From Ilumatobacteraceae bacterium (lineage in GTDB: Bacteria; Actinomycetota; Acidimicrobiia; Acidimicrobiales; Ilumatobacteraceae), in contig JAOBWK010000096.1 in NCBI GenBank assembly GCA_025463305.1, forward strand, positions 1 through 35,946: a stretch of 35,946 bases of DNA, written 5' to 3'. Below are positions 1 through 7,895 of this stretch, one piece after another. Within the stretch, counting starts at the first letter, position 1; every line of letters starts with the position of its first letter. A model generated the notes under the pieces. It saw only the letters and a program-made list of their open reading frames with translations. It was not told the origin of the DNA and did no database searches. A program made the position numbers and the translations under genes.

Positions 1-72
1 CTCACCCTCGACCCCACCCGCGACTACCAACCAACCGGCGCACCCAAAGGCCCCACCAGACCCCGAAAATGA
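1..72 (+). CDS. C-terminal tail of an unidentified protein (partial)
   Basis: Frame 1 is open from the window edge to a TGA at 70-72 and encodes 23 residues rich in Pro, Thr, Arg and Lys, ending PTRPRK. Third codon positions are mostly C, as in real genes here. The stop lies 6 nt before a strong hairpin (79-100), as expected for a gene end. Too little is visible to assign a family. The basic, Pro-rich tail is reminiscent of the ends of some DUF222/HNH proteins, but that is a guess. Confidence 0.4.
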   Translation, partial: LTLDPTRDYQPTGAPKGPTRPRK

Positions 73-78
73 AACCAA

Positions 79-100
79 CCCGGACCTTCGCAGGTCCGGG
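79..100. terminator. Bidirectional intrinsic terminator hairpin
   Basis: A perfect 9-bp stem (CCCGGACCT at 79-87, AGGTCCGGG at 92-100) closes a TCGC tetraloop. Read on the minus strand it is followed by a T-rich stretch (TTGGTTTCATTTTC), so it would terminate the tRNA-Pro transcript. On the plus strand it follows the stop at 72 and is trailed by TCGTTT. Confidence 0.75.
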
Positions 101-128
101 TCGTTTCCGATCTCCTGAGAGATCACAC

Positions 129-205
129 TGGTCGGGCTGACAGGATTTGAACCTGCGACCCCCTGTCCCCCAGACAGGTGCGCTACCAAGCTGCGCTACA
201 GCCCG
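129..205 (-). tRNA. tRNA-Pro (anticodon GGG), CCA encoded
   Basis: The minus strand folds as a complete 77-nt tRNA. The acceptor stem is CGGGCTG/CAGCCCG, the D-arm carries AGCTTGGTAGC, the anticodon stem is CCTGT/ACAGG around the loop CTGGGGG (anticodon GGG), and the T-arm contains GGTTCAAATCC. The discriminator base is A (132), followed by an encoded CCA (131-129). The 207 bp between this gene and the ABC ATPase stop at 413 hold no convincing gene or promoter. Confidence 0.96.
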
Positions 206-412
206 CTGCTCCGGAGATGCCCGTGGAGCTGGGCATGGGTCCGTGCCGACCGTTCCTCGCAGGCCCCTTCGGCGACCATCCTCGGGCCGGCTGGAGGCCG
301 GCGTTCCGCGGACGATGTTCGGTCAGGTTCAGGGGCGAGCCAGAAGTCGATCGGCCGCAGAGCGTAACTGCGAGGCATGCACGTCGGCAACGCTGACGCC
401 ATCACCAACGGA

Positions 413-1477
413 TCACGGTTCGCTCGGCAGCGCCCAGATCGGACCGACCATGGTGAGGCCGACGACATCGCCCTCGGCGGGCGGCACGACGCCGGGCAGC
501 CGGACGGCGATCCGGAGGCCGTTGTCGCCGCGGAGCTGGACGTCGACCCGCGCGTCGTGGCCGAAGTACTCGACGCGCACGACATCGCCCTCGACGGTGC
601 TCCCCGCTGCCCCGGCGGGCACGATCTGGATCCGCTCGGGCCGCAGCACCAGCGTCACCGGACCATCGGCGATGGTGCAACCCGGATCGACGGCGACGTT
701 GCCGAGGGGCGAGGCGGCGACGCCATCGTGAACGGTGCCGGCCACGATGTTGGCGTCGCCGACGAACGTGGCGACGTGCCGGTCAGCCGGCCGGGTGTAG
801 AGCTCCACCGGCGAGCCGGCCTGACGGATCCGCCCGAGCTCGATGACGGCGATCTGGTCCGCCACCGACAGAGCCTCGGCACGATCGTGGGTGACGAGGA
901 TCGCGGTCACCTCGGTGCGGCGCAGGACCGCGCGGATGTCTTCGCGCAGGCGAGCACGCAGCGAGGCGTCGAGCGAGGCGAACGGTTCGTCGAGCAGCAC
1001 CACCGACGGTCGGCTGGCCAGCGCCCGGGCGACCGCCACACGCTGCTGCTGACCGCCCGACAGCTGGTGCGGCAGCCGCTCCCCCATCTCGGCCATCCCG
1101 ACGAGGTCGAGCATCTCGGCAACGGTCTCGGCGCGGGCCTGACGCTGCTCGCGGCTGTTGCGGGCGAGCGCGAACCCGACGTTGCCGGCGACGTCGAGGT
1201 GCGGGAACAGCGCACCCTCCTGCGGCACGTAGCCGACCCGCCGACGCTCCGGGGCCAGCTGGCGATGGCCGTCGTCGACGACCTGGCCGTCGATCGCCAC
1301 CGTGCCCGATCGAGCCTGGGTGAACCCGGCGATCACGCGCAGCAGCGTGGTCTTGCCACAGCCCGACGGGCCGAGCACGCACGTCAAGGAGCCCGATGGC
1401 ACGACGAGGTCGACGTCGTGCAACACGAGCTCCGTGCCGTAGCCGGCGGTGAGTCCCGCAACCCGGATGTCGGCCAT
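413..1477 (-). CDS. Fe(III) ABC transporter ATP-binding protein (FbpC/AfuC-like)
   Basis: This 354-aa ATPase should power the iron importer encoded just upstream. Visible motifs are Walker A GPSGCGKT (36-43), Q-loop Gln86, signature LSGGQ (139-143), Walker B VVLLDE (159-164) and switch His197. A C-terminal TOBE-type region follows at about 270-354, as in the CysA/FbpC/PotA group. The ATG at 1475-1477 shares one base with the permease stop (TGATG), so translation is probably coupled, and the much longer upstream-open frame is not used. It is the last gene of a three-gene minus-strand operon with no clear terminator. The iron assignment rests on the binding protein and the iron box; the ATPase alone could equally serve sulfate, polyamine or thiamine import. 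Confidence 0.92.
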   Translation of the reverse strand: MADIRVAGLTAGYGTELVLHDVDLVVPSGSLTCVLGPSGCGKTTLLRVIAGFTQARSGTVAIDGQVVDDGHRQLAPERRRVGYVPQEGALFPHLDVAGNVGFALARNSREQRQARAETVAEMLDLVGMAEMGERLPHQLSGGQQQRVAVARALASRPSVVLLDEPFASLDASLRARLREDIRAVLRRTEVTAILVTHDRAEALSVADQIAVIELGRIRQAGSPVELYTRPADRHVATFVGDANIVAGTVHDGVAASPLGNVAVDPGCTIADGPVTLVLRPERIQIVPAGAAGSTVEGDVVRVEYFGHDARVDVQLRGDNGLRIAVRLPGVVPPAEGDVVGLTMVGPIWALPSEP

Positions 1478-3024
1478 CAGGCCGTCGTCGCGCCGTGACG
1501 CACTGCCGTCGAGCGGGACACTCTGGTCAGCAGCAGCACGGGGATCAGCGACATGGCGATCATGATGGCCGCATACGGCGCGGCGGCGCCATACGCGAGG
1601 CCCGTGGTGTACACCCAGAACTGGGTGGCCAGGGTGCTCAGACCTGTCGGGCGGAGCAGCAGCGTGGCCGTCAGCTCGGTGGTCGACGACAGCCAGACGA
1701 GCGTGGCCGCGGCAGCGAGGCCGGGCAGCACGAGCGGGATCGTGATCCGCCGGATGACACGCATCGGCGACGAACCCAACGACCGCGCGACGTCGTCGAG
1801 CATCGGCGGGACGCGCGCCACCGCAGCGCGGATGGCGACGAGTGCGAGCGGGAAGAACAGCAGCACGTACGCCGTCTCGAGCAGCGCCGTCGACTGATAG
1901 AGCGGATGCAGGTGATGCACGGTCAAGGTGACGAGGGTGAGCCCGACGGCGATGCCCGGCAGCGCGCGGTCGAGGTAGGCGGTGCGCTCGACGGCGGCAG
2001 AGAACCGACCCGGGTGGCGCACGCTCATCACGGCGACGGGCAGTGCCAGCAGCGTGGCCACGATGGCCGCGATCGCGCCGAGTCCGAGCGACCTCACGGC
2101 CGTCGACAGCACCGACGCCGGCGGCAGGGTGGTGGAGCTGCCGCGGATCATCCAGTAGATGATCGAGCCGACCGGCACGCCGATGGCCAGTGCGCACAAC
2201 CCGATCACACCGACGACCGCGAAGGGCTTCCCCCACCCGAGTCGGGCGCGGTGCGCCGGCCGGCCGGACTCACGGCCTGGCCGGCCCGAGCGTCCGATGC
2301 GTGACTCGCCCATCAGCAGCACGACGCCGATGAAGCACAGCACGAGCGTCAGCACCGATGCGGCGTTGCCGTCGAACCCGAGCCGGTACTGCGTGTAGAT
2401 CGCTGTCGCGAACGTGCGGTAGCGGAGGATCGCGAACGCGCCGTATTCGGCGAGCAGGTACAGGCCGACCAGCAGCATGCTGCCGACGAGCGGCCGAGTG
2501 ACCGACGGCATCGTGATCCGCCAGAACCGTGCCAGCGGACCGACGCCGAGACCTCGCGCGACCTCGTCGGTGGCCGCGTCGGTGCGCCGCAGCGTCGCCG
2601 CCACCGGCAGGTACACCAGCGGGTACAGCGACAGCGTCATCACCAACGAGGCGCCGCGCAGGCCCTGGATCGACGGGGCCAGCGAGACCCACGAGTAGCC
2701 GGCGACGAACTCGGGCACCGCCAGCGGGAGTAGCAGCAGCACCGCGAACAGCCGGCGACACGGCAGATCGGTGCGCTCGACGAGCCACGCCGCGCCGAGC
2801 CCGAGCACGCCGCACGACAGCGAGACGATCACCGTCAGCTGGATGGTGTGCACCATCAGCGACGGCAGGATCGGACCGGTGAGCAGCCGGTGCGCAGTCG
2901 AGGCACCGGCGCTGACCGCCTGGGACAGCACGCTGACGAGCGGTGCCACCAATCCGACGCCGACGATCGCGACGACGACGCGCAGCCACCACGGCGCCGA
3001 CGTCGTGTCCCGGCGCAGACGCAT
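1477..3024 (-). CDS. Fe(III) ABC transporter permease, fused two-domain type (FbpB/SfuB-like)
   Basis: A 515-aa integral membrane protein with two homologous permease halves of about six helices each, as in FbpB/SfuB/ThiP transporters where one polypeptide forms the whole channel. Each half carries an EAA-type loop that docks onto the ATPase: residues about 154-173 (EVARGLGVGP...RITMP) and about 411-430 (DVARSLGSSP...RITIP). A charged linker (about 240-266) separates the halves. The ATG at 3022-3024 overlaps the binding-protein stop by one base (TGATG), and the stop overlaps the ATPase start the same way. Full length for the family. Confidence 0.92.
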   Translation of the reverse strand: MRLRRDTTSAPWWLRVVVAIVGVGLVAPLVSVLSQAVSAGASTAHRLLTGPILPSLMVHTIQLTVIVSLSCGVLGLGAAWLVERTDLPCRRLFAVLLLLPLAVPEFVAGYSWVSLAPSIQGLRGASLVMTLSLYPLVYLPVAATLRRTDAATDEVARGLGVGPLARFWRITMPSVTRPLVGSMLLVGLYLLAEYGAFAILRYRTFATAIYTQYRLGFDGNAASVLTLVLCFIGVVLLMGESRIGRSGRPGRESGRPAHRARLGWGKPFAVVGVIGLCALAIGVPVGSIIYWMIRGSSTTLPPASVLSTAVRSLGLGAIAAIVATLLALPVAVMSVRHPGRFSAAVERTAYLDRALPGIAVGLTLVTLTVHHLHPLYQSTALLETAYVLLFFPLALVAIRAAVARVPPMLDDVARSLGSSPMRVIRRITIPLVLPGLAAAATLVWLSSTTELTATLLLRPTGLSTLATQFWVYTTGLAYGAAAPYAAIMIAMSLIPVLLLTRVSRSTAVRHGATTA

Positions 3025-4088
3025 CAGAGCAGGCCGACCTGCTGCAGCAGCTCGAGCGCCGGCTTGCCGTCGCCGAGGTCGGCGATGGTCATCGGCGAGG
3101 TCCCGAACTGCGCGAACGGTCGGAGGTCCTTGGTGGTCTGCACACCCGAGCCGAGCGGGTACTCGTAGCTCTCGCTGCTGGCGATGATCTGCTGACCCGC
3201 TGCGCTGACGAGGAACGCGAGGAACGCAGCATCGCTGACGGGGTGCTTGCTCGTCACCAGCTGACCGGCTCCGGAGACGTCGACGAGGTTGCCCGCGTCA
3301 CCGGCGGCGAAGTAGTGCAGGCCGGTCTTGAGCTTGCTCGCCCCGACCTCGTCGCGCAGCCGATACCAGTAGTAGTGATCGATGATGCCGGTCTCGACCT
3401 CTCCCCGGTCGATGGCCGCGACCAGGCCCTCGTTGTCGTCGTAGACCTTGGCGTTCGACTTGATGCCCTCGAGCCAGGCCTTCGCCGCATCGGCGCCGCT
3501 CAGCTTGGTGATCGTCGTGATGATCGGCTGGAAGTCGGTCTCGCCGGGGGCGAAGCCGACCTTGCCCTTCCATGCCGGCTTGGCGAAGTCGAGGATCGAG
3601 GTCGGCAGATCCGCCTCCTTGACCTGGTCCGTGTTGAACGCGAGGGCGACGGCGCGGGCGGAGACGCCGACCCAGTCGCCCGACGCTGGGCTGTACGTCG
3701 TCGCGACCTTGGCGAGCGTGGTCGCCGCGACGGGTGCGAGGATCTTGCTCTCGTCGAGCACGTTCAGCGCCGGCGGGTTCTCGGCGAAGAACACGTCGGC
3801 CGGGCTGTCGGTGCCCTCCTGCAGGATCTGGTTGGCGAGCGTGGCCTCGTCGTCGGAGCGCACGCTCACCTTGATGCCCGTCGCCTTCGTGAACGCCGCC
3901 ACCAGCGCGGTGACCGTCTGCTCGTGCTGACCGCTGTAGAGGGTGATGTTCCCGTCGCCGGAGGCCGCCCCCGTCGCCGAGCCGCCGCTCGATCCAGCGG
4001 TCGATGTCGATGTGGCCTTCGACGAGCCGCACGCCGTGATCGCCACCGCGCAGATCGCACCGATCGCCAACCCTGCCCTGATCCTCAC
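3024..4088 (-). CDS. Fe(III) substrate-binding lipoprotein (FbpA/FutA-like)
   Basis: A 354-aa binding protein. The N-terminus is a lipoprotein signal peptide ending in ITAC with lipidation at Cys20, followed by a Ser/Thr/Gly linker. The mature part begins ITLYSGQHEQ and contains DHYYWYRL. His55/Glu56 and the adjacent tyrosines Tyr239/Tyr240 correspond to the iron-ligand pattern known from FbpA-type ferric-binding proteins, so Fe(III) is the best-supported substrate. The GTG start at 4088 is chosen because GGGAG lies about 8 nt upstream and the signal peptide starts exactly there; upstream in-frame sequence is not signal-like. First gene of the importer operon, with a DtxR/IdeR-like box 39-57 nt before the start, so iron repression is expected. 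Confidence 0.93.
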   Translation of the reverse strand: MRIRAGLAIGAICAVAITACGSSKATSTSTAGSSGGSATGAASGDGNITLYSGQHEQTVTALVAAFTKATGIKVSVRSDDEATLANQILQEGTDSPADVFFAENPPALNVLDESKILAPVAATTLAKVATTYSPASGDWVGVSARAVALAFNTDQVKEADLPTSILDFAKPAWKGKVGFAPGETDFQPIITTITKLSGADAAKAWLEGIKSNAKVYDDNEGLVAAIDRGEVETGIIDHYYWYRLRDEVGASKLKTGLHYFAAGDAGNLVDVSGAGQLVTSKHPVSDAAFLAFLVSAAGQQIIASSESYEYPLGSGVQTTKDLRPFAQFGTSPMTIADLGDGKPALELLQQVGLL

Positions 4089-4126
4089 GTCGTCTCCCTC
4101 ACCGCCTGCCCGCGCGCCAGTCCGCG

Positions 4127-4145
4127 AAGTGCTAGGGCAACCTAA
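4127..4145 (-). promoter_or_regulatory. DtxR/IdeR-like iron box
   Basis: On the minus strand the site reads TTAGGTTGCCCTAGCACTT. Against the DtxR/IdeR consensus TTAGGTTAGCCTAACCTAA, 12 of 19 positions agree, with a perfect left half TTAGGTT and a decayed right half. It overlaps a TATTAG sequence that could be the -10 element and lies about 40 nt upstream of the ferric-binding protein start, so metal-loaded repressor would block the promoter. Inferred from sequence only. Confidence 0.65.
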
Positions 4146-4204
4146 TACCCCACGAGAGGGAACCTGTGGGCGAGGTCGGTAAAATTCTCGTCGACGCGCG
4201 TGCG

Positions 4205-4210
4205 TAGGGT
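4205..4210 (+). promoter_or_regulatory. Putative -10 box TAGGGT for the Mo-oxidoreductase gene
   Basis: TAGGGT ends 8 nt before the GTG at 4219 and no Shine-Dalgarno sequence intervenes, which fits a leaderless or near-leaderless transcript. It is separate from the iron box at 4127-4145. Confidence 0.45.
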
Positions 4211-4218
4211 GACCCGTC

Positions 4219-6237
4219 GTGGAGACCGAGCACCTCTCGTACTGCCGGATCTGCGCGGCCGCGTGCGGTGTGGTGGTCACCATCGACGCCCAGCGAGTCG
4301 TCAAAGTGCGCGGCGACATGGAGCACCCTGTGTCGCGCGGCTACGTCTGCTCGAAGGGTCGCGGGATGGCGGAGTGGCACCACCGAGCCGACCGCCTCGA
4401 TCGGCCGCGGATGCGCGGCGCGGCGACGTCGTGGAGCGAGCTGCTGGACGACCTCGCCGGCGGGCTGCGCTCGATCATCGACGGTCCGGGCGCGAGTGCG
4501 ATCGGGCTGTACCTCGCCACCGGGCTGGCCTACGACTCAGGTGGGCAGGTGGCCGCCGGGATGTGGATGCGCACGATCGGCAGCGGCTCGTTCTACACCG
4601 CCGCCACGGTGGACAACGCGCCGATCCTCGTCGCCGCCGAGCTGGTGACGGGCAACCCGATGCTCAACCCCGTCTGGAACCCCGAGGATCCGGGCCTGCT
4701 CGTCCTCGTCGGCACCAACCCGGTCGTGTCCCACGGCTACGGCACGACGCTGCCCGATCCGGTGCGCCGCTACCGCGACTACCGCCGCGCCGGCGGGCGG
4801 ATCTGGGTGCTCGACCCACGCCGCACGGAGAGCGCTGCGCTGGCCGACGAGCACGTCCCCGTGCGCCCGGGATCGGATGTCGCCGTCCTGGCGGCGATCG
4901 CCAACGAGCTGCTGCGCGACGGGGCGGATCCGACCGAGCTGTGCCGGCCGGACGACCTCGCCGCGCTGCGAGTCGTGCTCGCGCCGTTCACCCTCGCGCG
5001 CGCCGCCACCGTCGCCGACGTCGCCGTCGAGTCGCTCGAGAGGCTCCTCGCCGACATCCGCGAGCGACCGGGCCGGTTGGCGGTCTTCTGTGGCACCGGC
5101 ACGACCATGGCGGCCGACGGCGTGCTCGTCGAGTGGCTGCGATGGGTGCTCCTCGTCCTCACCGGCTCGCTCGATCGGGCGGGCGGGATGCGGTTCAACC
5201 GGGGCGTGGTCAACCGCCCACAGCCGCCGCACCCCGGTGCGTCGGCGCCCGCTGCGCTGAGGCCGGCCAGCCGGCCCGAGCTGCCCCGGATCGCCGGGCA
5301 GATCCCGTCGGTGGCGCTCGCCGACGAGATCGAGGCCGGCAACCTCCGTGCCCTGGTCGTGACGGGCGGCAACCCGCTGTCGGCGTTCCCCGAGCCTGAC
5401 CGGCTGCGCGCCGCGCTGCTCACCCTCGATGTGCTCGCAGTCATCGACGTGGCCGACACCGAGCTCACCGAGATCGCCACCCATGTGCTGCCCGCCACCG
5501 GACAGCTGGAACGCGCCGACCTGTCGTTGGCCGAGCACGTCTCGATCCGGTCAGGCATGCAGTTCACGCCGGCCGTGCTCGAACCCGTCGCCGACCGTCG
5601 ACCGGTGTGGTGGATGCTGGCCGGCATCTCGACCCGGCTCGGCACACCGCTGATGGGCATCACCGATCCGGATGCGCTCACCGACGAGACGTTCCTCGGC
5701 GGCCTGCTCGGCCACACCGAGCTCGGCGCTGCGGCCGTGCTCGCAGCCGGGCCGCGCGGCATCGATGCGCCCATCGAGTTCGGTTGGGTCCGCGAGACGA
5801 TGCTGCCCGACGGCTGCTGGCGGATCGCTCCCCCGTCGATGCTCGAACGGCTCGCCGCGCACCGCACGCCGGAGGCGCCCATGGCCGGTTCACTGCGGAT
5901 GGTGCCGCGCCGCGAGATGGCGTGGAGCAACTCGATCCGCTTCGCCGGCCACGACGGCCGCCCCGATGTTCGCCTGCACCCGGCGGACGCGACGGCCGCG
6001 GGCCTGGTCGACGGAGAGCCGGCGGTGATGACGAGCGACCACGGATCGATCGATGCCACCGTGCGCATCGACGACACGGTGCGGCTCGGCGTCGCCTCGC
6101 TGACCCACGGTCACCGCGGTGCGACGCCCGGTCGGCTCACGAGCAGCCACACCGATGTCGATCCACTCACCTCGATGCCACTCGCCTCAGGCGTCCCTGT
6201 CACCGTCAGCCCGGGCACGGTCCGTGCCTCCGCCTGA
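4219..6237 (+). CDS. Molybdopterin-dependent [4Fe-4S] oxidoreductase
   Basis: A 672-aa member of the bacterial bis-MGD oxidoreductase family (formate dehydrogenase, nitrate reductase, polysulfide reductase group). An N-terminal [4Fe-4S] site is formed by Cys9, Cys12, Cys16 and Cys44 (CRICAAAC...VCSKG). The central region contains VLVGTNPVVS and LDPRRTE-type cofactor-binding segments, and the C-terminal domain (about 560-660, VRLHPADA...) resembles the molydopterin-dinucleotide-binding domain. There is no Tat signal, so a cytoplasmic location is likely. No electron-transfer or membrane subunit is adjacent, so the partner and substrate are unknown. The GTG start places the Cys motif at the N-terminus as in relatives. 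A hairpin terminator follows the stop. Confidence 0.87.
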   Translation: METEHLSYCRICAAACGVVVTIDAQRVVKVRGDMEHPVSRGYVCSKGRGMAEWHHRADRLDRPRMRGAATSWSELLDDLAGGLRSIIDGPGASAIGLYLATGLAYDSGGQVAAGMWMRTIGSGSFYTAATVDNAPILVAAELVTGNPMLNPVWNPEDPGLLVLVGTNPVVSHGYGTTLPDPVRRYRDYRRAGGRIWVLDPRRTESAALADEHVPVRPGSDVAVLAAIANELLRDGADPTELCRPDDLAALRVVLAPFTLARAATVADVAVESLERLLADIRERPGRLAVFCGTGTTMAADGVLVEWLRWVLLVLTGSLDRAGGMRFNRGVVNRPQPPHPGASAPAALRPASRPELPRIAGQIPSVALADEIEAGNLRALVVTGGNPLSAFPEPDRLRAALLTLDVLAVIDVADTELTEIATHVLPATGQLERADLSLAEHVSIRSGMQFTPAVLEPVADRRPVWWMLAGISTRLGTPLMGITDPDALTDETFLGGLLGHTELGAAAVLAAGPRGIDAPIEFGWVRETMLPDGCWRIAPPSMLERLAAHRTPEAPMAGSLRMVPRREMAWSNSIRFAGHDGRPDVRLHPADATAAGLVDGEPAVMTSDHGSIDATVRIDDTVRLGVASLTHGHRGATPGRLTSSHTDVDPLTSMPLASGVPVTVSPGTVRASA

Positions 6238-6261
6238 GCCCAGAGGCCGAACCCGGACGCG

Positions 6262-6299
6262 CAACAGCTCCGGGCACGACGCTGGGCCCGGAGCTGTTG
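6262..6299. terminator. Bidirectional hairpin between convergent genes
   Basis: A perfect 14-bp inverted repeat (CAACAGCTCCGGGC at 6262-6275, GCCCGGAGCTGTTG at 6286-6299) encloses a 10-nt loop. It sits between the stops of two convergent genes (6237 and 6331) and is followed by TTGTGGT on the plus strand. It lacks a clear U tract but is placed to terminate both transcripts. Confidence 0.75.
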
Positions 6300-6330
6300 G
6301 TTGTGGTCTCGGCCTGGCTCAGACCCAGGA

Positions 6331-7470
6331 TCAGCCCTGGTTGACCGAGATGATGTTGCCCTGGGCGTCGGCGTCGAGGTAGCCGTTGGCCCGGGTGCCG
6401 TCGACGAAGACGCGGATCTGCACGTCGGCAGAGAAGGGCAGGTCGCGGGCGACGTGGACGTGGGTGACCTGGGCGCCCTCGATCGGGATCTGGGCCAGCG
6501 CCGCGGTGACGAGTCCGGGGATGGCGTTCCAGTTGACATCGGTGTCGCTGAAGAGGTTGCTCTCCAGATCGCCGTCGCCGGTGAGCTGCACCGGGGTCGA
6601 GCCGGGCTGCACCGAGCCGTCACGCCAGCCGAACTCGTCGACGTTCGCCGGGGTGCCCGGGTCCTGCACGTCGGCGAAGGAGTAGTTCGGGTAGAGGTTG
6701 ACCTCGAGGATCCGCAGCGGGGAGGCGCCACGAGCGGCGGCGATGGCCGCCACCATGTCGTTGGTCTGGGTGCCCTCGAACAGGTTCACGGCGCCGGCTG
6801 CGACGGTCGTCGGGGTGCTGCCGCTCGGCTCGCCGGTGGCCGTACCGGGGGTGACACCGGGGATGGTCACGCCCGGGGGCAGGGTGACGCCAGGGGGCAG
6901 TGTGATGGCCGGGATCGTGACACCCGGGGGCAGGGTCACACCGGGCGGCAGGGCGATGCCGCCGGGCAGCGTCACATCGGTCGGCACCGTGACGCCGGTC
7001 GGGACCGTGACGTCGGTGGGCTGGCTGTCGGCCGTCGGGATCGTGATGTCCGGGATCGTGATGTCCGGCACCGTGAAGGTCGGGATCGTCTTGAGCGTGT
7101 CGAGCGCCTTGTTCTCGGTGTCACGGGTGATCAACCAGCCGGCCACGCTCAGGCCGGCGACGACGATGAGCGAGATGATGATCAGCGCCGTGCGACCACC
7201 GTTGCCACCACCGCCGCCGCTCGGCGGGGTGGTCGGCAGCCAGTTGTTGCCACCACCGAAGCCCGTGTTGGGACCCCCTGGCGGCGGGCCGTAGCCACCG
7301 GCACCCTGGCCGCCGAAGGGCTGCTGGCCGAACGGCTGCTGGGGCGGATAACCGGGTGCCTGGGGCGGATAACCGGGTGCCTGCGGCGGGTAGCCGGGAG
7401 CCTGGGGCGGGACGCCCGGCTGCTGCGGTGGGAAGTTCGACGGTCCGGGGAAGGTCGGCTGATCGGTCAT
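6331..7470 (-). CDS. Pro-rich single-pass membrane protein with VT/P repeats, function unknown
   Basis: This 379-aa protein has four parts. A cytoplasmic Pro/Gly/Gln-rich N-terminus (1-90) contains PPQAPGY heptad copies. One transmembrane helix spans about 94-115. A low-complexity stalk (about 131-208) is built of PxVT and LPPGVT units. A globular, probably extracytoplasmic C-terminal domain follows (about 228-379, ending QIRVFVDGT...GNIISVNQG). The ATG start has CAGGAG 7 nt upstream. The 141-bp upstream gap contains an imperfect palindrome (GAGTAAGCGTTGCTC on the minus strand, 7539-7553) that may be regulatory. I do not recognise the C-terminal domain. The architecture suggests a cell-envelope sensor or anchor, but that is inference. 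Confidence 0.85.
   Translation of the reverse strand: MTDQPTFPGPSNFPPQQPGVPPQAPGYPPQAPGYPPQAPGYPPQQPFGQQPFGGQGAGGYGPPPGGPNTGFGGGNNWLPTTPPSGGGGGNGGRTALIIISLIVVAGLSVAGWLITRDTENKALDTLKTIPTFTVPDITIPDITIPTADSQPTDVTVPTGVTVPTDVTLPGGIALPPGVTLPPGVTIPAITLPPGVTLPPGVTIPGVTPGTATGEPSGSTPTTVAAGAVNLFEGTQTNDMVAAIAAARGASPLRILEVNLYPNYSFADVQDPGTPANVDEFGWRDGSVQPGSTPVQLTGDGDLESNLFSDTDVNWNAIPGLVTAALAQIPIEGAQVTHVHVARDLPFSADVQIRVFVDGTRANGYLDADAQGNIISVNQG
6847..7080 (-). repeat. Degenerate coding repeat, PxVT stalk
   Basis: The segment encodes residues about 131-208 of the Pro-rich membrane protein, an array of roughly 6-residue units of the types VPDITI, VPTDVT and LPPGVT. The DNA copies are diverged, but blocks such as CCCGGGGGCAGGGT recur. 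The spacing suggests an extended extracytoplasmic stalk. Confidence 0.75.
7340..7423 (-). repeat. Four 21-bp tandem repeats (PPQAPGY heptads)
   Basis: Units at 7340-7360 and 7361-7381 are identical on the plus strand (TGGGGCGGATAACCGGG plus TGCC). Units at 7382-7402 and 7403-7423 are diverged copies. They encode Pro-Pro-Gln-Ala-Pro-Gly-Tyr-type heptads in the cytoplasmic tail of the membrane protein and could vary in copy number between strains. Confidence 0.85.
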
Positions 7471-7611
7471 TGCGTGCTCCTGAAGTCATTGCAGTGGTGC
7501 GGTGAGCTCATGATGAGGCACCAGGGTGCTCAGGAGATGAGCAACGCTTACTCAAATTCCACGGCCGTGACTACTCACGAACCGCATGGCCCCTGACCTG
7601 GTCTGACGCGC

Positions 7612-7869
7612 TCAGAGGAACAGATCGACGATGCGATACACGAAGTACAGGGCCAGCAGGACCATCAGCAGCTTGAAGTGCCACGGCGCGCCCTCGTCGT
7701 CCGCATCGGCATCGGGGCCGGCAGCGAGCTGCTTCAGGTCGAGGTTCTTGGCCGTCACCGTGGCCGGCATCTTGGGCGCTTCGAGCACCCGACCGCACGT
7801 CGGGCAGGCGCCCGTCTCGGACAGCGCCGATGGCGCGTGGTACTTCGCACAGTCCTCACACCACGGCAT
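7612..7869 (-). CDS. Small zinc-ribbon, C-terminally anchored membrane protein
   Basis: 85 aa. The N-terminus carries two CxxC knuckles (CEDC at 4-7 and CPTCG at 22-26), a likely zinc ribbon. A middle acidic stretch (AGPDADADDEG) follows, and a C-terminal hydrophobic helix (about 64-85, FKLLMVLLALYFVYRIVDLFL) would anchor it in the membrane. The ATG at 7869 has GGAAG about 9 nt upstream. It starts 26 nt after the der stop on the same strand, so co-transcription with der is likely. Function unknown. Confidence 0.8.
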   Translation of the reverse strand: MPWCEDCAKYHAPSALSETGACPTCGRVLEAPKMPATVTAKNLDLKQLAAGPDADADDEGAPWHFKLLMVLLALYFVYRIVDLFL

Positions 7870-7895
7870 GCCGCATCACTTCCACAGCGGTGGGA

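Noticed and set aside
377..1498. A 373-residue open frame on the plus strand.
   Set aside because: Fully antisense to the ABC ATPase, no domain, and high His/Arg/Gly content typical of a shadow frame.
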